Of a stretch of 64,000 nucleotides of DNA, positions 28,147-37,115 are shown piece after piece. The position numbers were made by a program, and so were the translations under genes. The stretch covers positions 496,001-560,000 of the forward strand of contig NZ_SHKO01000001.1 in NCBI RefSeq assembly GCF_004217095.1, written 5' to 3'. The stretch's first letter is position 1. Each line of letters starts with the position of its first letter. This DNA is from Advenella incenata (GTDB lineage Bacteria > Pseudomonadota > Gammaproteobacteria > Burkholderiales > Burkholderiaceae_B). The notes under the pieces were generated by a model that worked only from the letters and a program-made list of their open reading frames with translations, did no database searches and was not told where the DNA came from.

Positions 28147-29022
28147 TCAGTTTGAAATTAATTGCTCTGCACACCAATCCCATATGGCAATGACAGACTT
28201 TCTTGATGATATGGCGCGCTTGCGAACGAGAAAGAAACTAGGGCCCATTATTGGGGCCTTTTTAATTACCTGAAGCAATCGTCCAGCTTCAAGATCCGCT
28301 GCCACAAAAGCCCGGCAGGCCAATGCGACGCCTTGACCGGCAAGTGCCGCATCCAGCGCTAATGCTGTTTGGTTAAATACCGCCCCGGAAAGACCGGAGC
28401 TGGTTGGCAATATCGTTGGCCAGTGATCGTGGGCATCGTGCAAAAGCGGAAGTTTACGCAATTGATCCATAGTTAAAGGTAATTTCAGATGCCTGACCAG
28501 ATGCGGGCTTGCCACTGCCACCAATTCCTGGCGAAACAGCAGTTTAGCCTCCAGCTCGGCAGAGAAGGGTTTGTCGGTCAGCCGTATTGCGATGTCTACC
28601 TGGTCGTGGTCAAAATCCGATAGCGACTCTGTTGCAACGGTTCGCAACTCCACACCGGGAATCGCTGCATGTAGCTCGGCCAGGCGGGGAATCAGAAGTT
28701 TAGTTGCAACAGTCGGCGTGACACTAATGGTTACCATCTGGGGCCGGACGAACAGTTGATTGGTCGACTCTGTGAGCGTATCAAAAGCGCGGGTTACATT
28801 GACAAGATAGGCTGCACCTGCCGTGGTAAGCGCCAACCCACGCGCATGACGCTGGAACAAAGAGATGCCAAGATGCGCTTCCAGCGCTCGCACCTGCTGT
28901 GCGACAGCACCTTGGGTGACGCCAAGCTCTTGGGCAGCGGCCCGGAAACTGAGCCGACGGCCAGATACTTCAAAGGCACGCAATGCATTCAATGGCGGTA
29001 ATTTTCGGCGAGATTTGATCAT
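28147..29022 (-). CDS. LysR-family transcriptional regulator (GcvA-like)
   Basis: 291 aa. N-terminal helix-turn-helix PPLNALRAFEVSGRRLSFRA, AAQELGVTQGAVAQQVRALE and HLGISLFQRHARGLALT are close to the GcvA group. The effector domain follows (VTISVTPTVATKLLIPRLAE). Divergent from the SDR gene at 29130, the standard arrangement in which LysR controls its neighbour. A symmetric GTAGAA-T-TTCTAC element lies just upstream of its ATG. No ribosome site is obvious. Confidence 0.93.
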   Translation of the reverse strand: MIKSRRKLPPLNALRAFEVSGRRLSFRAAAQELGVTQGAVAQQVRALEAHLGISLFQRHARGLALTTAGAAYLVNVTRAFDTLTESTNQLFVRPQMVTISVTPTVATKLLIPRLAELHAAIPGVELRTVATESLSDFDHDQVDIAIRLTDKPFSAELEAKLLFRQELVAVASPHLVRHLKLPLTMDQLRKLPLLHDAHDHWPTILPTSSGLSGAVFNQTALALDAALAGQGVALACRAFVAADLEAGRLLQVIKKAPIMGPSFFLVRKRAISSRKSVIAIWDWCAEQLISN

Positions 29023-29033
29023 AAATTAAGTCA

Positions 29034-29046
29034 GTAGAATTTCTAC
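29034..29046. promoter_or_regulatory. Candidate LysR operator between regulator and SDR gene
   Basis: GTAGAATTTCTAC, two 6-bp inverted arms around one base, with a TN11A pattern, lies 12 bp upstream of the LysR start and about 85 bp before the SDR start. A partial second copy (CTACATTCTA) follows it directly. Placement in the divergent gap suggests autoregulation and control of the SDR gene. Confidence 0.5.
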
Positions 29047-29129
29047 ATTCTATTGCATAAATTCATCGCGTGCTAATTTGTGGATGTAGAGTGATAATAA
29101 GCGTGAAATATATTCTTTAGGAGAATGAT

Positions 29130-29834
29130 GTGTCTGTAGAAAAAGTAGCACTTATTACTGCTGGTGGTTCAGGCATGGGCGCCGCCGCCGCACGCAAACT
29201 GGCTCAGGATGGTTATCGCGTTGCTATTTTGTCTTCGTCAGGAAAAGGTGAGGCGCTTGCCAAAGAGCTGGGTGGTGTCGGTGTCACCGGTTCCAACCAG
29301 TCAAATGAAGACTTGCAGCGACTCGTTGATTTGGCAATGCAAGAGTGGGGGCGTATTGATGCGCTGGTGAACTCGGCGGGGCATGGCCCGCGTGCGCCTA
29401 TTCTGGATATTACGGATGAGGATTGGCACAAGGGTCTGGAGGTTTACTTTCTGGGGGCGGTTCGACCTGCCAGATTGGTAGCCCCTATTATGGCGGCCCA
29501 GGGTGGCGGTGCCATCGTCAATATTTCCACTGCCTGGGCCTTTGAGCCTACCGAGGTGTTTCCGACTTCCACTGTTTTTCGTGCAGGCTTGGCCAGTTTC
29601 ACCAAGATTTTTGCCGATACCTACGCCGCCAGGAATATTCGCATGAATAATGTGTTGCCAGGATGGATTGATAGCTTGCCTGCCAAGGACGAACGGCGCG
29701 ACAGCGTGCCCATGTCTCGTTATGGAAAAGCCGAGGAAATTGCCGCCACGATTGCTTTTTTGCTGTCGGAAGGCGCTGGCTATATCACGGGACAGAACAT
29801 CAAGGTCGATGGTGGCGTAACGCGTGGCGTGTGA
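29130..29834 (+). CDS. SDR-family protein lacking the catalytic YXXXK motif
   Basis: 234 aa with a Rossmann fold: VALITAGGSGMGAAAARKLA (a TAGGSGMG form of TGXXXGXG), VNSAGHGPRAPILDITDEDW, and the end GAGYITGQNIKVDGGVT. GTG start with AGGAGA six bases before; the nearby ATGs run into a stop. Where SDR enzymes carry Y-X3-K, this protein has VFRAGLASFTK, so Tyr becomes Phe and Lys becomes Leu, while the Ser in NISTAW remains. I have an impression that this substitution marks a subfamily rather than an error. It may bind a nucleotide without being a normal dehydrogenase. Likely target of the divergent LysR protein. Confidence 0.88.
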   Translation: MSVEKVALITAGGSGMGAAAARKLAQDGYRVAILSSSGKGEALAKELGGVGVTGSNQSNEDLQRLVDLAMQEWGRIDALVNSAGHGPRAPILDITDEDWHKGLEVYFLGAVRPARLVAPIMAAQGGGAIVNISTAWAFEPTEVFPTSTVFRAGLASFTKIFADTYAARNIRMNNVLPGWIDSLPAKDERRDSVPMSRYGKAEEIAATIAFLLSEGAGYITGQNIKVDGGVTRGV

Positions 29835-30001
29835 CCTTGGTTCTGTTGATACTGCGGCGACATGGGATCAGCCAATTTTCGTAAATGATGTTTAAAAGCG
29901 GGATTGTTTATCGAGAGAATTTTATCTTGCTGTCGGGTGCAGCAAAGGGCGGTGGGTAAGGGCGCTGCAATATGAGTGCCTGCCCGCAAATGCCCGCTAT
30001 T

Positions 30002-30460
30002 TCATTTGTCATAAATTAGCAGCAGCATGGTGGCGATCAGTGCAGGCCGCGCTTCCCCTTTTATTTCAAATGTATTGGAAAACGTAAAGAGCGTGCCACC
30101 GTTTTTCGGTTGCGCATCTTCCAGTGTCTGCTGCAGCCGTACCTGCGAGCCTACCGGCACCGGGCTGACAAAGCGCAAGTGATTCAGGCCATAGTTCAGG
30201 CCCTTGCCGCGCTGGCTGATTTTGAAAATATCCCTGGCCAGCACCGGAATCAACGACAGAATAAAAAAGCCATGTGCAATGGTCTTGCCTTCGGGCATCT
30301 CCCGCTGTGCGCGGTCGACATCAACATGCACCCAGTGATCATCACCGGTAAGACGTGCATAGTGGTCGATCTGATCCTGCGTAACAGTAAACCACTGACT
30401 GGTGCCCAAAGATTGGCCGCAATGGGTTGCCAGTTCGGCAGGAGTATCTACAAGCAACAT
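30002..30460 (-). CDS. MaoC-family (R)-hydratase-like protein
   Basis: 152 aa hot-dog fold protein. Signatures: LGTSQWFTVTQDQIDHYARL, TGDDHWVHVDVDRAQ and TIAHGFFILSLIPVL, which contains the hydratase-2 Asp-His pair context. AAAGGAA lies about six bases before the ATG. Family members hydrate trans-2-enoyl-CoA or act on related thioesters. It is followed upstream on the same strand by the Bug-type gene, 167 bp away, so the two may be one transcript, with the binding protein first. Confidence 0.9.
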   Translation of the reverse strand: MLLVDTPAELATHCGQSLGTSQWFTVTQDQIDHYARLTGDDHWVHVDVDRAQREMPEGKTIAHGFFILSLIPVLARDIFKISQRGKGLNYGLNHLRFVSPVPVGSQVRLQQTLEDAQPKNGGTLFTFSNTFEIKGEARPALIATMLLLIYDK

Positions 30461-30627
30461 TCACATTCCTTTGATCAGATGCGCCCGCCTTGTAACGGGC
30501 GGGCGACAGAAAAATCAGACTACTGAAAAAATCAGACTACCGGCCGGTGCTGCCCGTGTGCCACGCGCCGGCCGGCTATTGGCCGCAAGCGCTCGTGGCC
30601 GAAGGGCATGCTGGCCATAACTGTCCT

Positions 30628-31659
30628 TTATTGCCCGATTGTCACGCCGGTTGTCTTGACAATGGTTTCCCATTTTTTGCGATCGGTTTCAACAAACGCT
30701 CTGGCTTGTTCCAGCGACATGGGCACCGGCGGCAGATAGCCCTGAGCATCCAGGCGAGACACCGTGTCTTGTTCTTTCAGGACCTCGTTCATGGAGGTGT
30801 TCAGGCGCGCCAGGATGGCCGGATCGGTTTTGGCAGGCGCAATCAGCAGGTTCCAGATCTCAATGTTCAAGTTCGGATAACCACTTTCGACCAGCGTCGG
30901 GACTTTGTCCATTTGCGGATAGCGCTGAGCACTGCTAACAGCAAGGAATTTGAGTTTGGGATTGCTCAATTGCGCCTTGGCTGCCGGCCCGGTCAGAATG
31001 CCGATAGGCACTTGGCCACCGATCAGATCGCTGGTCAGCGGAGAATCGCCTTTGTATGGGATATGTACGATGTCAATGTCGGTGATTTTCTTGAAGTACT
31101 CGAATACCAGATGGCCGGGCGTACCAGCGCCGGAGGTGCCGTAAGACAGACTGCCGGGCTTGGATTTGGCCAGCGCCACCAGCTCCTTGATATTGCTGAC
31201 CGGCAGGTCCTTGTTGACGGCAACCACCAGCGGCAGCGAGCCGATGTTGGCAATCGGGACTACGTCTTGCGGCTGATAAGGTACTTTCATGCCGATCAGG
31301 CGGGCAATGATCGTGCCGCCTACCGGACCCACGCCCAGGTTATAGCCATCGGGTTGGGCGCGGACTACCGAGGAGATGCCAATCGTGCCGGCGGCGCCGG
31401 CGCGATTCTCCACCACCAGGGTCTGTTTCAACTGCTTGGACATGCCGTCGGCCAGAATGCGTGCAGCAGTATCGCTGGAGCCACCCGGTGGAAACGGCAC
31501 GGTGACCTTGATTGGCTTGGATGGATAGGCGTCGTCGGCGGCCAGCGCCGGCATGGGGGTCAGCAGCGTAGCGCACAGCGTCAGCGCAGCTGCCAGCGCG
31601 CCCTGGATGCGCATACCCGCAATAGGGGGAAGGGACGAAATAGGAGAAGACTGTCTCAT
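30628..31659 (-). CDS. Bug-family periplasmic solute-binding protein (TctC-like)
   Basis: 343 aa. N-terminal signal peptide with a hydrophobic stretch AALTLCATLLTPMPALA, then YPSKPIKVTVPFPPGGSSD, the Bug family hallmark that binds carboxylate ligands. GLRY-type endings are replaced by ARAFVETDRKKWETIVKTTG. Start at 31659 is chosen because AGGAAC lies six bases before and because a good promoter at 31743-31771 would begin transcription near 31736, downstream of the longer frame start. No TctA/TctB membrane genes are adjacent, as is usual for the many orphan Bug proteins in Alcaligenaceae. It could supply or sense a carboxylate used by the neighbouring CoA-transferase. Confidence 0.92.
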   Translation of the reverse strand: MRQSSPISSLPPIAGMRIQGALAAALTLCATLLTPMPALAADDAYPSKPIKVTVPFPPGGSSDTAARILADGMSKQLKQTLVVENRAGAAGTIGISSVVRAQPDGYNLGVGPVGGTIIARLIGMKVPYQPQDVVPIANIGSLPLVVAVNKDLPVSNIKELVALAKSKPGSLSYGTSGAGTPGHLVFEYFKKITDIDIVHIPYKGDSPLTSDLIGGQVPIGILTGPAAKAQLSNPKLKFLAVSSAQRYPQMDKVPTLVESGYPNLNIEIWNLLIAPAKTDPAILARLNTSMNEVLKEQDTVSRLDAQGYLPPVPMSLEQARAFVETDRKKWETIVKTTGVTIGQ

Positions 31660-31742
31660 TGAGTTCCTCATTGATAATGTGTTGTGCCCGTTTGTTTTTC
31701 TATCTAAGGCTGTGGCGGGTATCGCAGCACTGGACACCGGAC

Positions 31743-31816
31743 ATGCTAGGGTATTCTGTTTGTAATGTCAATAGGTCGTATTATTGAACTATATAGGCTA
31801 TAATTATGTCCTATTG
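31743..31816. promoter_or_regulatory. Divergent promoter/operator region between Bug and CoA-transferase genes
   Basis: Minus strand: -35 TTGACA (31766-31771), 17-bp spacer, -10 TAGCAT (31743-31748), serving the Bug gene. Plus strand: a -10 sequence TATAAT lies at 31799-31804 for the CoA-transferase, with no good -35. Inverted repeats: CAATAGG (31769-31775) pairs with CCTATTG (31810-31816), and TATAG-G-CTATA lies at 31792-31802. The nested symmetry suggests a repressor site. The GntR-type regulator at 34088 is the obvious candidate. Confidence 0.65.
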
Positions 31817-31951
31817 GTGCGACGCGATATTGTGCTCGGATGTCGGGCACGCCGGCGCATGCGGCGCAGATGCGTCAGGATAAATAGTCATGGTGTGTTG
31901 GCGGTGCGTGTCACCACCGAAGCGGGCATACCAGTTTAAGGAGATGGAAGG

Positions 31952-33181
31952 ATGAGTCAGAAAAGCGGGCCACTGTCGCACGTACGGGTGCTGGACTTAA
32001 GTCGCATCATGGCTGCGCCATGGGCAAGCCAGTTGCTGGCAGACATGGGGGCGACGGTCATCAAGGTAGAACGGCCCGGTCAGGGGGATGATACGCGGGC
32101 ATGGGGCCCTCCGTTTTTACAGGATGGCGCGGGCAACAACACGGCCGAGGCCGGCTACTATCTGTCGGTCAATCGCGGCAAGGAATCCATCACCGTGGCC
32201 CTGGATACCCCCGAAGGGCAGCAGATTGTGCGTGATCTGGCCAAAGACTGCGATATCGTACTGGAGAATTTCAAAACAGGTGCGCTGGCAAAATATGGTC
32301 TGGATTACACCAGTCTGAAACAAGTGAATCCGCGGCTGATCTATTGCTCGGTGACCGGTTTCGGTCAGGACGGTCCCCGTAAAAACGAAGCCGCCTACGA
32401 CTTTCTGATTCAGGCCATGGGTGGCCTGATGAGTGTGACCGGCGAGCGGGACGATAAACCCGGCGGCGGGCCGCAGAAAGTGGGCATTCCCATCGTCGAT
32501 TTGATGACCGGCATGTATACTGCGGTGGCGGTGCTGGCAGCACTGGCCAATCGCGAGCAGACAGGCGAAGGCGAGTATATTGATCTGGCCATGCTGGACG
32601 TCCAGACTGCTGTGCTGTCCAACCAGGCCATGAATCATCTGCTGTCCGGCAACACACCCAAGCGCGGCGGCAATGCGCACCCGAATATTCAGCCACAGGA
32701 TGTCTATTCGTGCCAGGACGGGGACGTCATTCTGGCTGTCGGCAACGACAGGCAATTCGTCAAGTTATGCGATGCACTGCAGCGGCCCGAGCTGGCCAGC
32801 GATGCGCGCTTTAATGTCAATGCCCAGCGAGCGCGCAACGTTGCCCAATTGACTGCGCTGTTGCAGGAGGAATTTTCCCGCTGGCCGCGTGCCGAACTGG
32901 TGGCGGCCCTAAGCGCAGCCGGCGTGCCTTGCGGCCCGATCAACAGCATTCCTGAGGTATTCCAGGAGCCGCAGGTTCAGCATCGCCGCATGCTGCGCAG
33001 TGTGCCGCATCCTGCCGGCGTCGCGGTGCCACAGGTGGTCTGCCCGATCAATTTCACCAATCGGCCGCTGCAGTTTGAGTCGCCCCCACCGCTGCTGGGC
33101 CAGCATACTGAAAAAATTCTGACCGATCTTGGTTATGACGCAGCGCAGGTTCGCCAGTTGCGCGACTCCGGCATTGTTTGA
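31952..33181 (+). CDS. CaiB/BaiF family (class III) CoA-transferase, second copy
   Basis: 409 aa. HVRVLDLSRIMAAPWASQLL at the start, VIKVERPGQGDD, IYCSVTGFGQDGPR, and the probable nucleophile Asp183 in PIVDLMTGMYTAVAVLAAL. GGAGATGGAAGG precedes the ATG. It resembles the copy at 26584 closely over the whole length but is clearly distinct, so paralogy rather than recent duplication is likely. Followed 17 bp later by an enoyl-CoA hydratase gene: together they would activate a carboxylic acid and hydrate its 2,3-double bond. Confidence 0.93.
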   Translation: MSQKSGPLSHVRVLDLSRIMAAPWASQLLADMGATVIKVERPGQGDDTRAWGPPFLQDGAGNNTAEAGYYLSVNRGKESITVALDTPEGQQIVRDLAKDCDIVLENFKTGALAKYGLDYTSLKQVNPRLIYCSVTGFGQDGPRKNEAAYDFLIQAMGGLMSVTGERDDKPGGGPQKVGIPIVDLMTGMYTAVAVLAALANREQTGEGEYIDLAMLDVQTAVLSNQAMNHLLSGNTPKRGGNAHPNIQPQDVYSCQDGDVILAVGNDRQFVKLCDALQRPELASDARFNVNAQRARNVAQLTALLQEEFSRWPRAELVAALSAAGVPCGPINSIPEVFQEPQVQHRRMLRSVPHPAGVAVPQVVCPINFTNRPLQFESPPPLLGQHTEKILTDLGYDAAQVRQLRDSGIV

Positions 33182-33198
33182 AGCAAAGGAAAATCAAT

Positions 33199-33963
33199 AT
33201 GAATGAAATCCAATTGGAAAAGCAGGGAAAAATCGCCATCGTCACGCTGGACTCCCCCCCGGTCAATGCCTTGACCCTGGCGCGCTACGAGGCCATTACC
33301 CAGACGTTTGAATCGATCAATGCAATGGACGATATCAATGTCGTCGTATTTACCGCCAAGGGCACCAAAGCCTTTTGCGCCGGACTCGAACTCAAGGAGT
33401 TTCTGGCCGCAACGCCGCAGGAAGATCCAGCAAGGGCCAAAGTGGTGCGTGCCACGTTCCATGCCATCCGTCATTGTGTTGTTCCGGTCATTGCAGCGGT
33501 CAATGGGCCGGCATTGGGCGCCGGCAGCGTGCTGGCCAGCAGCAGCGATATTCGCGTCGCTTCGGAAAAAGCCACCTTTTCCATGCCGGAAATCAACGTC
33601 GGGCGTTGTGGCGGCGGCGCGCATACCGGCCGCCTGGTGCCGCAAGGCAGCTTGCGCTATATGGCGTTTACAGGCGAACAGATCAGTGCATGGGAAGCAC
33701 ATCGCGTAGGCTTTGTGGAGCGGGTGGTCGCGCCAAGATTGCTGATGCCGACTGCGATGGACATGGCGCAGGTGATTGCCTCCAAAAGCCGGATCGGCCT
33801 GGTCACCATGAAAGAGGCCCTGAACCGGATCGAAGCCATGCCGGTGGACGAAGGCTACGAACTTGAACAGCAGTACAGCACCAAACTGATGAATTCAGAA
33901 GATGCGCGCGAGGCTGTGCGAGCCGTGGTCGAAAAACGGGCGCCGGTGTTCAAGGGACGATAG
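33199..33963 (+). CDS. Enoyl-CoA hydratase/isomerase family protein
   Basis: 254 aa crotonase-fold protein. Start ATG with AAAGGAAAATCAAT upstream. Oxyanion-hole segments TKAFCAGLELKEFL and VNGPALGAGSVLASSSDI are visible, as is KATFSMPEINVGRCGGGAHT, which holds the second catalytic-glutamate region. The first hydratase glutamate position is not obvious, so isomerase, thioesterase or racemase activity is also possible. In an apparent operon with the CoA-transferase upstream, and with the GntR gene 124 bp downstream. Confidence 0.9.
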   Translation: MNEIQLEKQGKIAIVTLDSPPVNALTLARYEAITQTFESINAMDDINVVVFTAKGTKAFCAGLELKEFLAATPQEDPARAKVVRATFHAIRHCVVPVIAAVNGPALGAGSVLASSSDIRVASEKATFSMPEINVGRCGGGAHTGRLVPQGSLRYMAFTGEQISAWEAHRVGFVERVVAPRLLMPTAMDMAQVIASKSRIGLVTMKEALNRIEAMPVDEGYELEQQYSTKLMNSEDAREAVRAVVEKRAPVFKGR

Positions 33964-34008
33964 TCTGATTGATGTGCCTTTGGTTACATGGCCGGCTGCA
34001 TGACTCGG

Positions 34009-34014
34009 TATAAT
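34009..34014 (+). promoter_or_regulatory. Candidate -10 element before the GntR gene
   Basis: TATAAT with TTACAT (33984-33989) 19 bp upstream. Predicted transcription start near 34021 leaves a leader of about 67 bases before the chosen start codon. Spacing is poor, so the call is weak. Confidence 0.35.
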
Positions 34015-34087
34015 GCACTAGCTAATGGCGGTGCCGCAGGCGGAAACGTGCTTATGCATTCTGTTTCCGGCGGGCCGCGCCAACACA

Positions 34088-34855
34088 ATGGACAGGAAGA
34101 TGACACAAGCGCAGACCAGGAACAGCACCGCACCAATTGATTTCAGCCGCAGCGCGGCCGCCCGCTATGTACAGCTGGCCAGTCTGTTTCGGCGGCGGGT
34201 CGAATCGGGTCAGTGGCCTGTCGGCTCGCAGATCCCAACCGTTGATGAATTGGCCGAGGAATGCCAGGTCGCTCGCGCAACGGTACGCCAGGCCCTGGAC
34301 TTGCTGCAAGCGGAAAAGCTGATTGAGCGGTATCGCGCAAAAGGCACCTTTGTTACCGGCAAGCCGCAGGAACAGTTCTGGTGCGAAGTGGCATCCAATT
34401 GGGACGGTCAGCTTATCGCTCCCGAAGGGGTGAGTATTGAAATTCTGTCAGCCCGGGACCGACGCATGCCGTCCTCGGCCGACTTGACGCTGGGCAAGCT
34501 GGCGCAAAGTTACCAGTACTGGCACCGCCGTCATTGGCGCAATGGGCGTCCCTACTACCTGGGCGAAGTTTTTATCGACGAGAAAGTATGTCGGCGCATT
34601 CCGGCCAAGGCATTCGAAACCAAAACGTCCATGCGCATTTTGCGTGACTTGCCCGGGTTGGACATTGTTGAGGCCCACCAGACATTGACACTGGGTTCGG
34701 CCGACCCCGAACTGGCCGACCTGCTGCAATTGCCCCTGAACGCACCGGTCGCGCATGTACACCGAAGCGCTGTTGATCAGAACGGCACGATTGTCTTTAT
34801 TGGCGATGGTATTTATCGGGGCGACGTGGTTCGGCTGGATATACGCCTGAAGTAG
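34088..34855 (+). CDS. GntR-family regulator with UTRA effector domain (HutC subfamily)
   Basis: 255 aa. N-terminal winged helix: RYVQLASLFRRRVESGQWPV, GSQIPTVDELAEECQVARAT and VRQALDLLQAEKLIERYRAK; it then passes into a UTRA domain with YWHRRHWRNGRPYYLGEVFI and the end GDGIYRGDVVRLDIRL. Two in-frame ATGs (34088, 34100) are possible; the second has AGGA only two bases before it. Last in the plus-strand CoA-thioester group, it probably represses that group via the inverted repeats at 31769-31816 (inference). Confidence 0.92.
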   Translation: MDRKMTQAQTRNSTAPIDFSRSAAARYVQLASLFRRRVESGQWPVGSQIPTVDELAEECQVARATVRQALDLLQAEKLIERYRAKGTFVTGKPQEQFWCEVASNWDGQLIAPEGVSIEILSARDRRMPSSADLTLGKLAQSYQYWHRRHWRNGRPYYLGEVFIDEKVCRRIPAKAFETKTSMRILRDLPGLDIVEAHQTLTLGSADPELADLLQLPLNAPVAHVHRSAVDQNGTIVFIGDGIYRGDVVRLDIRLK

Positions 34856-35021
34856 GCGCTGGCCATGGCTGGCGGCGGTTGCGGCAACAGGGCCGTACGC
34901 CAGCAAGCATCACGGCAGCGCAGCGGTACGGCATCACGGCGACAGGATGAGCTGGCTGCACATATTAACAGGCAGAACAGGCAGAACAGGGCAGATGTGC
35001 GCCCGGCAGGCTCGGCGCTTT

Positions 35022-35651
35022 TTATTTGCTGCTCGTGGCCAGTTTGACTGCCAGGCCGACAAATACCACGGCGGCCAGTTTGTTGAGCACATGCTGGGCC
35101 AATGCCGATTGCTTCAGATAGCGTCCCACAAAACTTGAAAAGGCTGCCACCAGGTTGAACACCAGGAGCGCACACACAATGAATATGGCGCTGAGCATCA
35201 GCAATTGCAACGTGACCGAGCCGGCTTGCGGGCGGGCAAATTGCGGCAGGAAGGCCAGAAAGAAAATACTGAGTTTGGGATTGGTGGCGCTCATCAGAAT
35301 GCCGCGTCGGTAGAACTGCAGGTCGCTGCGGCGCGACGGGGCCGTCTCACCCGAGGCAAAGACCGGCGGTGCGCGCCATGCCTGCCAGGCCATATAGAGC
35401 AGATAAGCGGCGCCCACCAGCTTGAGCACCAGAAACGCGGTCTGCGATGCCGCGATCAGGGCGGCGATGCCGATCGTCACGATGAAGGTATGCCAGAGCA
35501 AGCCGGTGCACAGACCCAGTGTGATCATGAATCCGGCACGCCAGCCCCAGAACATGGATTGAAACAGCACAAACAGATTATCGGGCCCAGGCGAGAGCGC
35601 CAGCAGGCAGGCAATACCCGCGAAAACGAATGCGGTGTCGGCACTGATCAT
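35022..35651 (-). CDS. LysE/RhtB-family amino acid exporter
   Basis: 209 aa, six predicted membrane helices. Signature LALSPGPDNLFVLFQSMFWG, then GWRAGFMITLGLCTGLLWHT. Start ATG with GGAGACATC before it; a longer frame has no support. Divergent from metC with overlapping promoter DNA, so a substrate linked to homocysteine, methionine or another amino acid is possible but unproven. Downstream lies a small tandem repeat, AACAGGCAG, three times at 34967-34995. Confidence 0.92.
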   Translation of the reverse strand: MISADTAFVFAGIACLLALSPGPDNLFVLFQSMFWGWRAGFMITLGLCTGLLWHTFIVTIGIAALIAASQTAFLVLKLVGAAYLLYMAWQAWRAPPVFASGETAPSRRSDLQFYRRGILMSATNPKLSIFFLAFLPQFARPQAGSVTLQLLMLSAIFIVCALLVFNLVAAFSSFVGRYLKQSALAQHVLNKLAAVVFVGLAVKLATSSK

Positions 35652-35717
35652 GATGTCTCCGGATCGGACGTGGCTATAATGGTTGACTGTTTGAATCATA
35701 AACCACAGGGTCGCACC

Positions 35718-36923
35718 ATGTCTTCTGAATCTTCCATTCATACCCGTTTACAGCATCTGGGCACCGCGCCGTGTGACGCGCAGCATCCGGTTGCGCCGGT
35801 AGGCCTGCCGGCCATCCGCACCAGTACGGTCAGATTCAATACGCTCGAGGACCTGGAGGACACCTATAAACGCAAAAGCCGCGGCGAACGCCTGGTCACT
35901 TATGGTCGCATGGGCATGGAAACCCACGCCGCCCTGGAAGACATATTTTGCGCGCTCGAAGGCGGGCAACGGGCCTTTCTGGCGTCCTCGGGCCTGGGCG
36001 CGATCAGCATGGCGCTGCTTTCGCTGCTGAGCGCCGGCGACCACCTGCTGGCAGCCGATTGCGTATACGGGCCGGTTTATCATCTGAACAATACTGTGCT
36101 GCAGCGCATGGGCATTGAGGCTACCTTTACCTCGGCCAAAGACGTGCACGCGCTGGAGCAGCACGTGAAGCCGAACACCAAAATACTGTATGTGGAAGCG
36201 CCTGGCTCTTTGCTCATGCAAATGCTGGACATGCCGGCGCTGGCCGACTTCGCCCGGCGGCACGGACTGATCCTGGTTACCGACAATACCTGGGGGTCTG
36301 GTTACGCCTATCAGCCCCTGGCATTGGGGGCCGATGTCAGTATCGTGGCCGGCACCAAATATGTGGCCGGGCACTCCGACCTGATGCTGGGCGCAGTCAT
36401 TGCCAACGACCCGGCGCTCATCAAGACCATTGACACCAATCAGTATGCAATGGGGTTTTCCATCAGCGCCGATGATGCCTGGCTGGCCATTCGGGGCGTG
36501 CGTACGCTGCCGGTGCGCATGGAACAGCATGCGCGCAATGCGCTGGCAGTCTGCCAGTGGCTGGCGCAGCAGTCTGTGGTGCAACGGATTTTCCATCCAG
36601 CCTGGCCCGAAGATGCCGGCCATGATTTGTGGAAGCGCGATTGCACCGGCTCCAACGGCTTATTGTCGGTTGCGCTGGCCCTGTCTTCCGAACAGATGCG
36701 CACCTTCGTCAATGCATTGACGCTGTTCGGCATCGGTTATTCCTGGGGCGGTTACGAAAGCCTGGTGCAGTGGGTCGATACCGGTGCATTGCGCAGCCAC
36801 GCCTACTTTGGCGATCATGCAAATGGTGATGTGCAGGTAGCGCGCCTGCATATTGGCCTGGAGTCTGTTGACGACCTGATCGCCGACCTGCAGCAGGCCT
36901 TGGGCAAAGCGGGTGCGGTCTAA
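35718..36923 (+). CDS. metC: Cystathionine beta-lyase
   Basis: PLP enzyme of the Cys/Met metabolism family, 401 aa, that splits cystathionine to homocysteine, pyruvate and ammonia. Visible are TYGRMGMETHAALEDIFCAL, the Schiff-base Lys214 in VAGTKYVAGHSDLMLG, VTDNTWGSGYAYQPLALGAD and SWGGYESLVQ; TW in place of TF around the DNT motif and GYESL are typical of MetC rather than MetB. Start at 35718, as AGGG lies nine bases before it. A TATAAT at 35675-35680 gives a likely promoter within the lysE 5' region; the -35 is weak. Confidence 0.93.
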   Translation: MSSESSIHTRLQHLGTAPCDAQHPVAPVGLPAIRTSTVRFNTLEDLEDTYKRKSRGERLVTYGRMGMETHAALEDIFCALEGGQRAFLASSGLGAISMALLSLLSAGDHLLAADCVYGPVYHLNNTVLQRMGIEATFTSAKDVHALEQHVKPNTKILYVEAPGSLLMQMLDMPALADFARRHGLILVTDNTWGSGYAYQPLALGADVSIVAGTKYVAGHSDLMLGAVIANDPALIKTIDTNQYAMGFSISADDAWLAIRGVRTLPVRMEQHARNALAVCQWLAQQSVVQRIFHPAWPEDAGHDLWKRDCTGSNGLLSVALALSSEQMRTFVNALTLFGIGYSWGGYESLVQWVDTGALRSHAYFGDHANGDVQVARLHIGLESVDDLIADLQQALGKAGAV

Positions 36924-37115
36924 GCAGGAGTGGCACCCCGGCGCAATGTCGGGTGTGGTGTGGGATTGGTGAAGCAGGCCAGGTGGTGGACGCGTCTTGC
37001 TGATATGCCCAAGATGTGCCCGATAGATAACGGCGGGAGACATGGCATGTGGCATGTGCTGCGTCGGCCATCTTGATGGCCATGCTGGACGCCTGCCGTG
37101 CCCAGGCAACGATTA

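Noticed and set aside
30547-31662. 371-codon plus-strand frame opposite the Bug gene
   Set aside because: It is the reverse of a well-supported gene with signal peptide, family motif and promoter; its own sequence has no family features.
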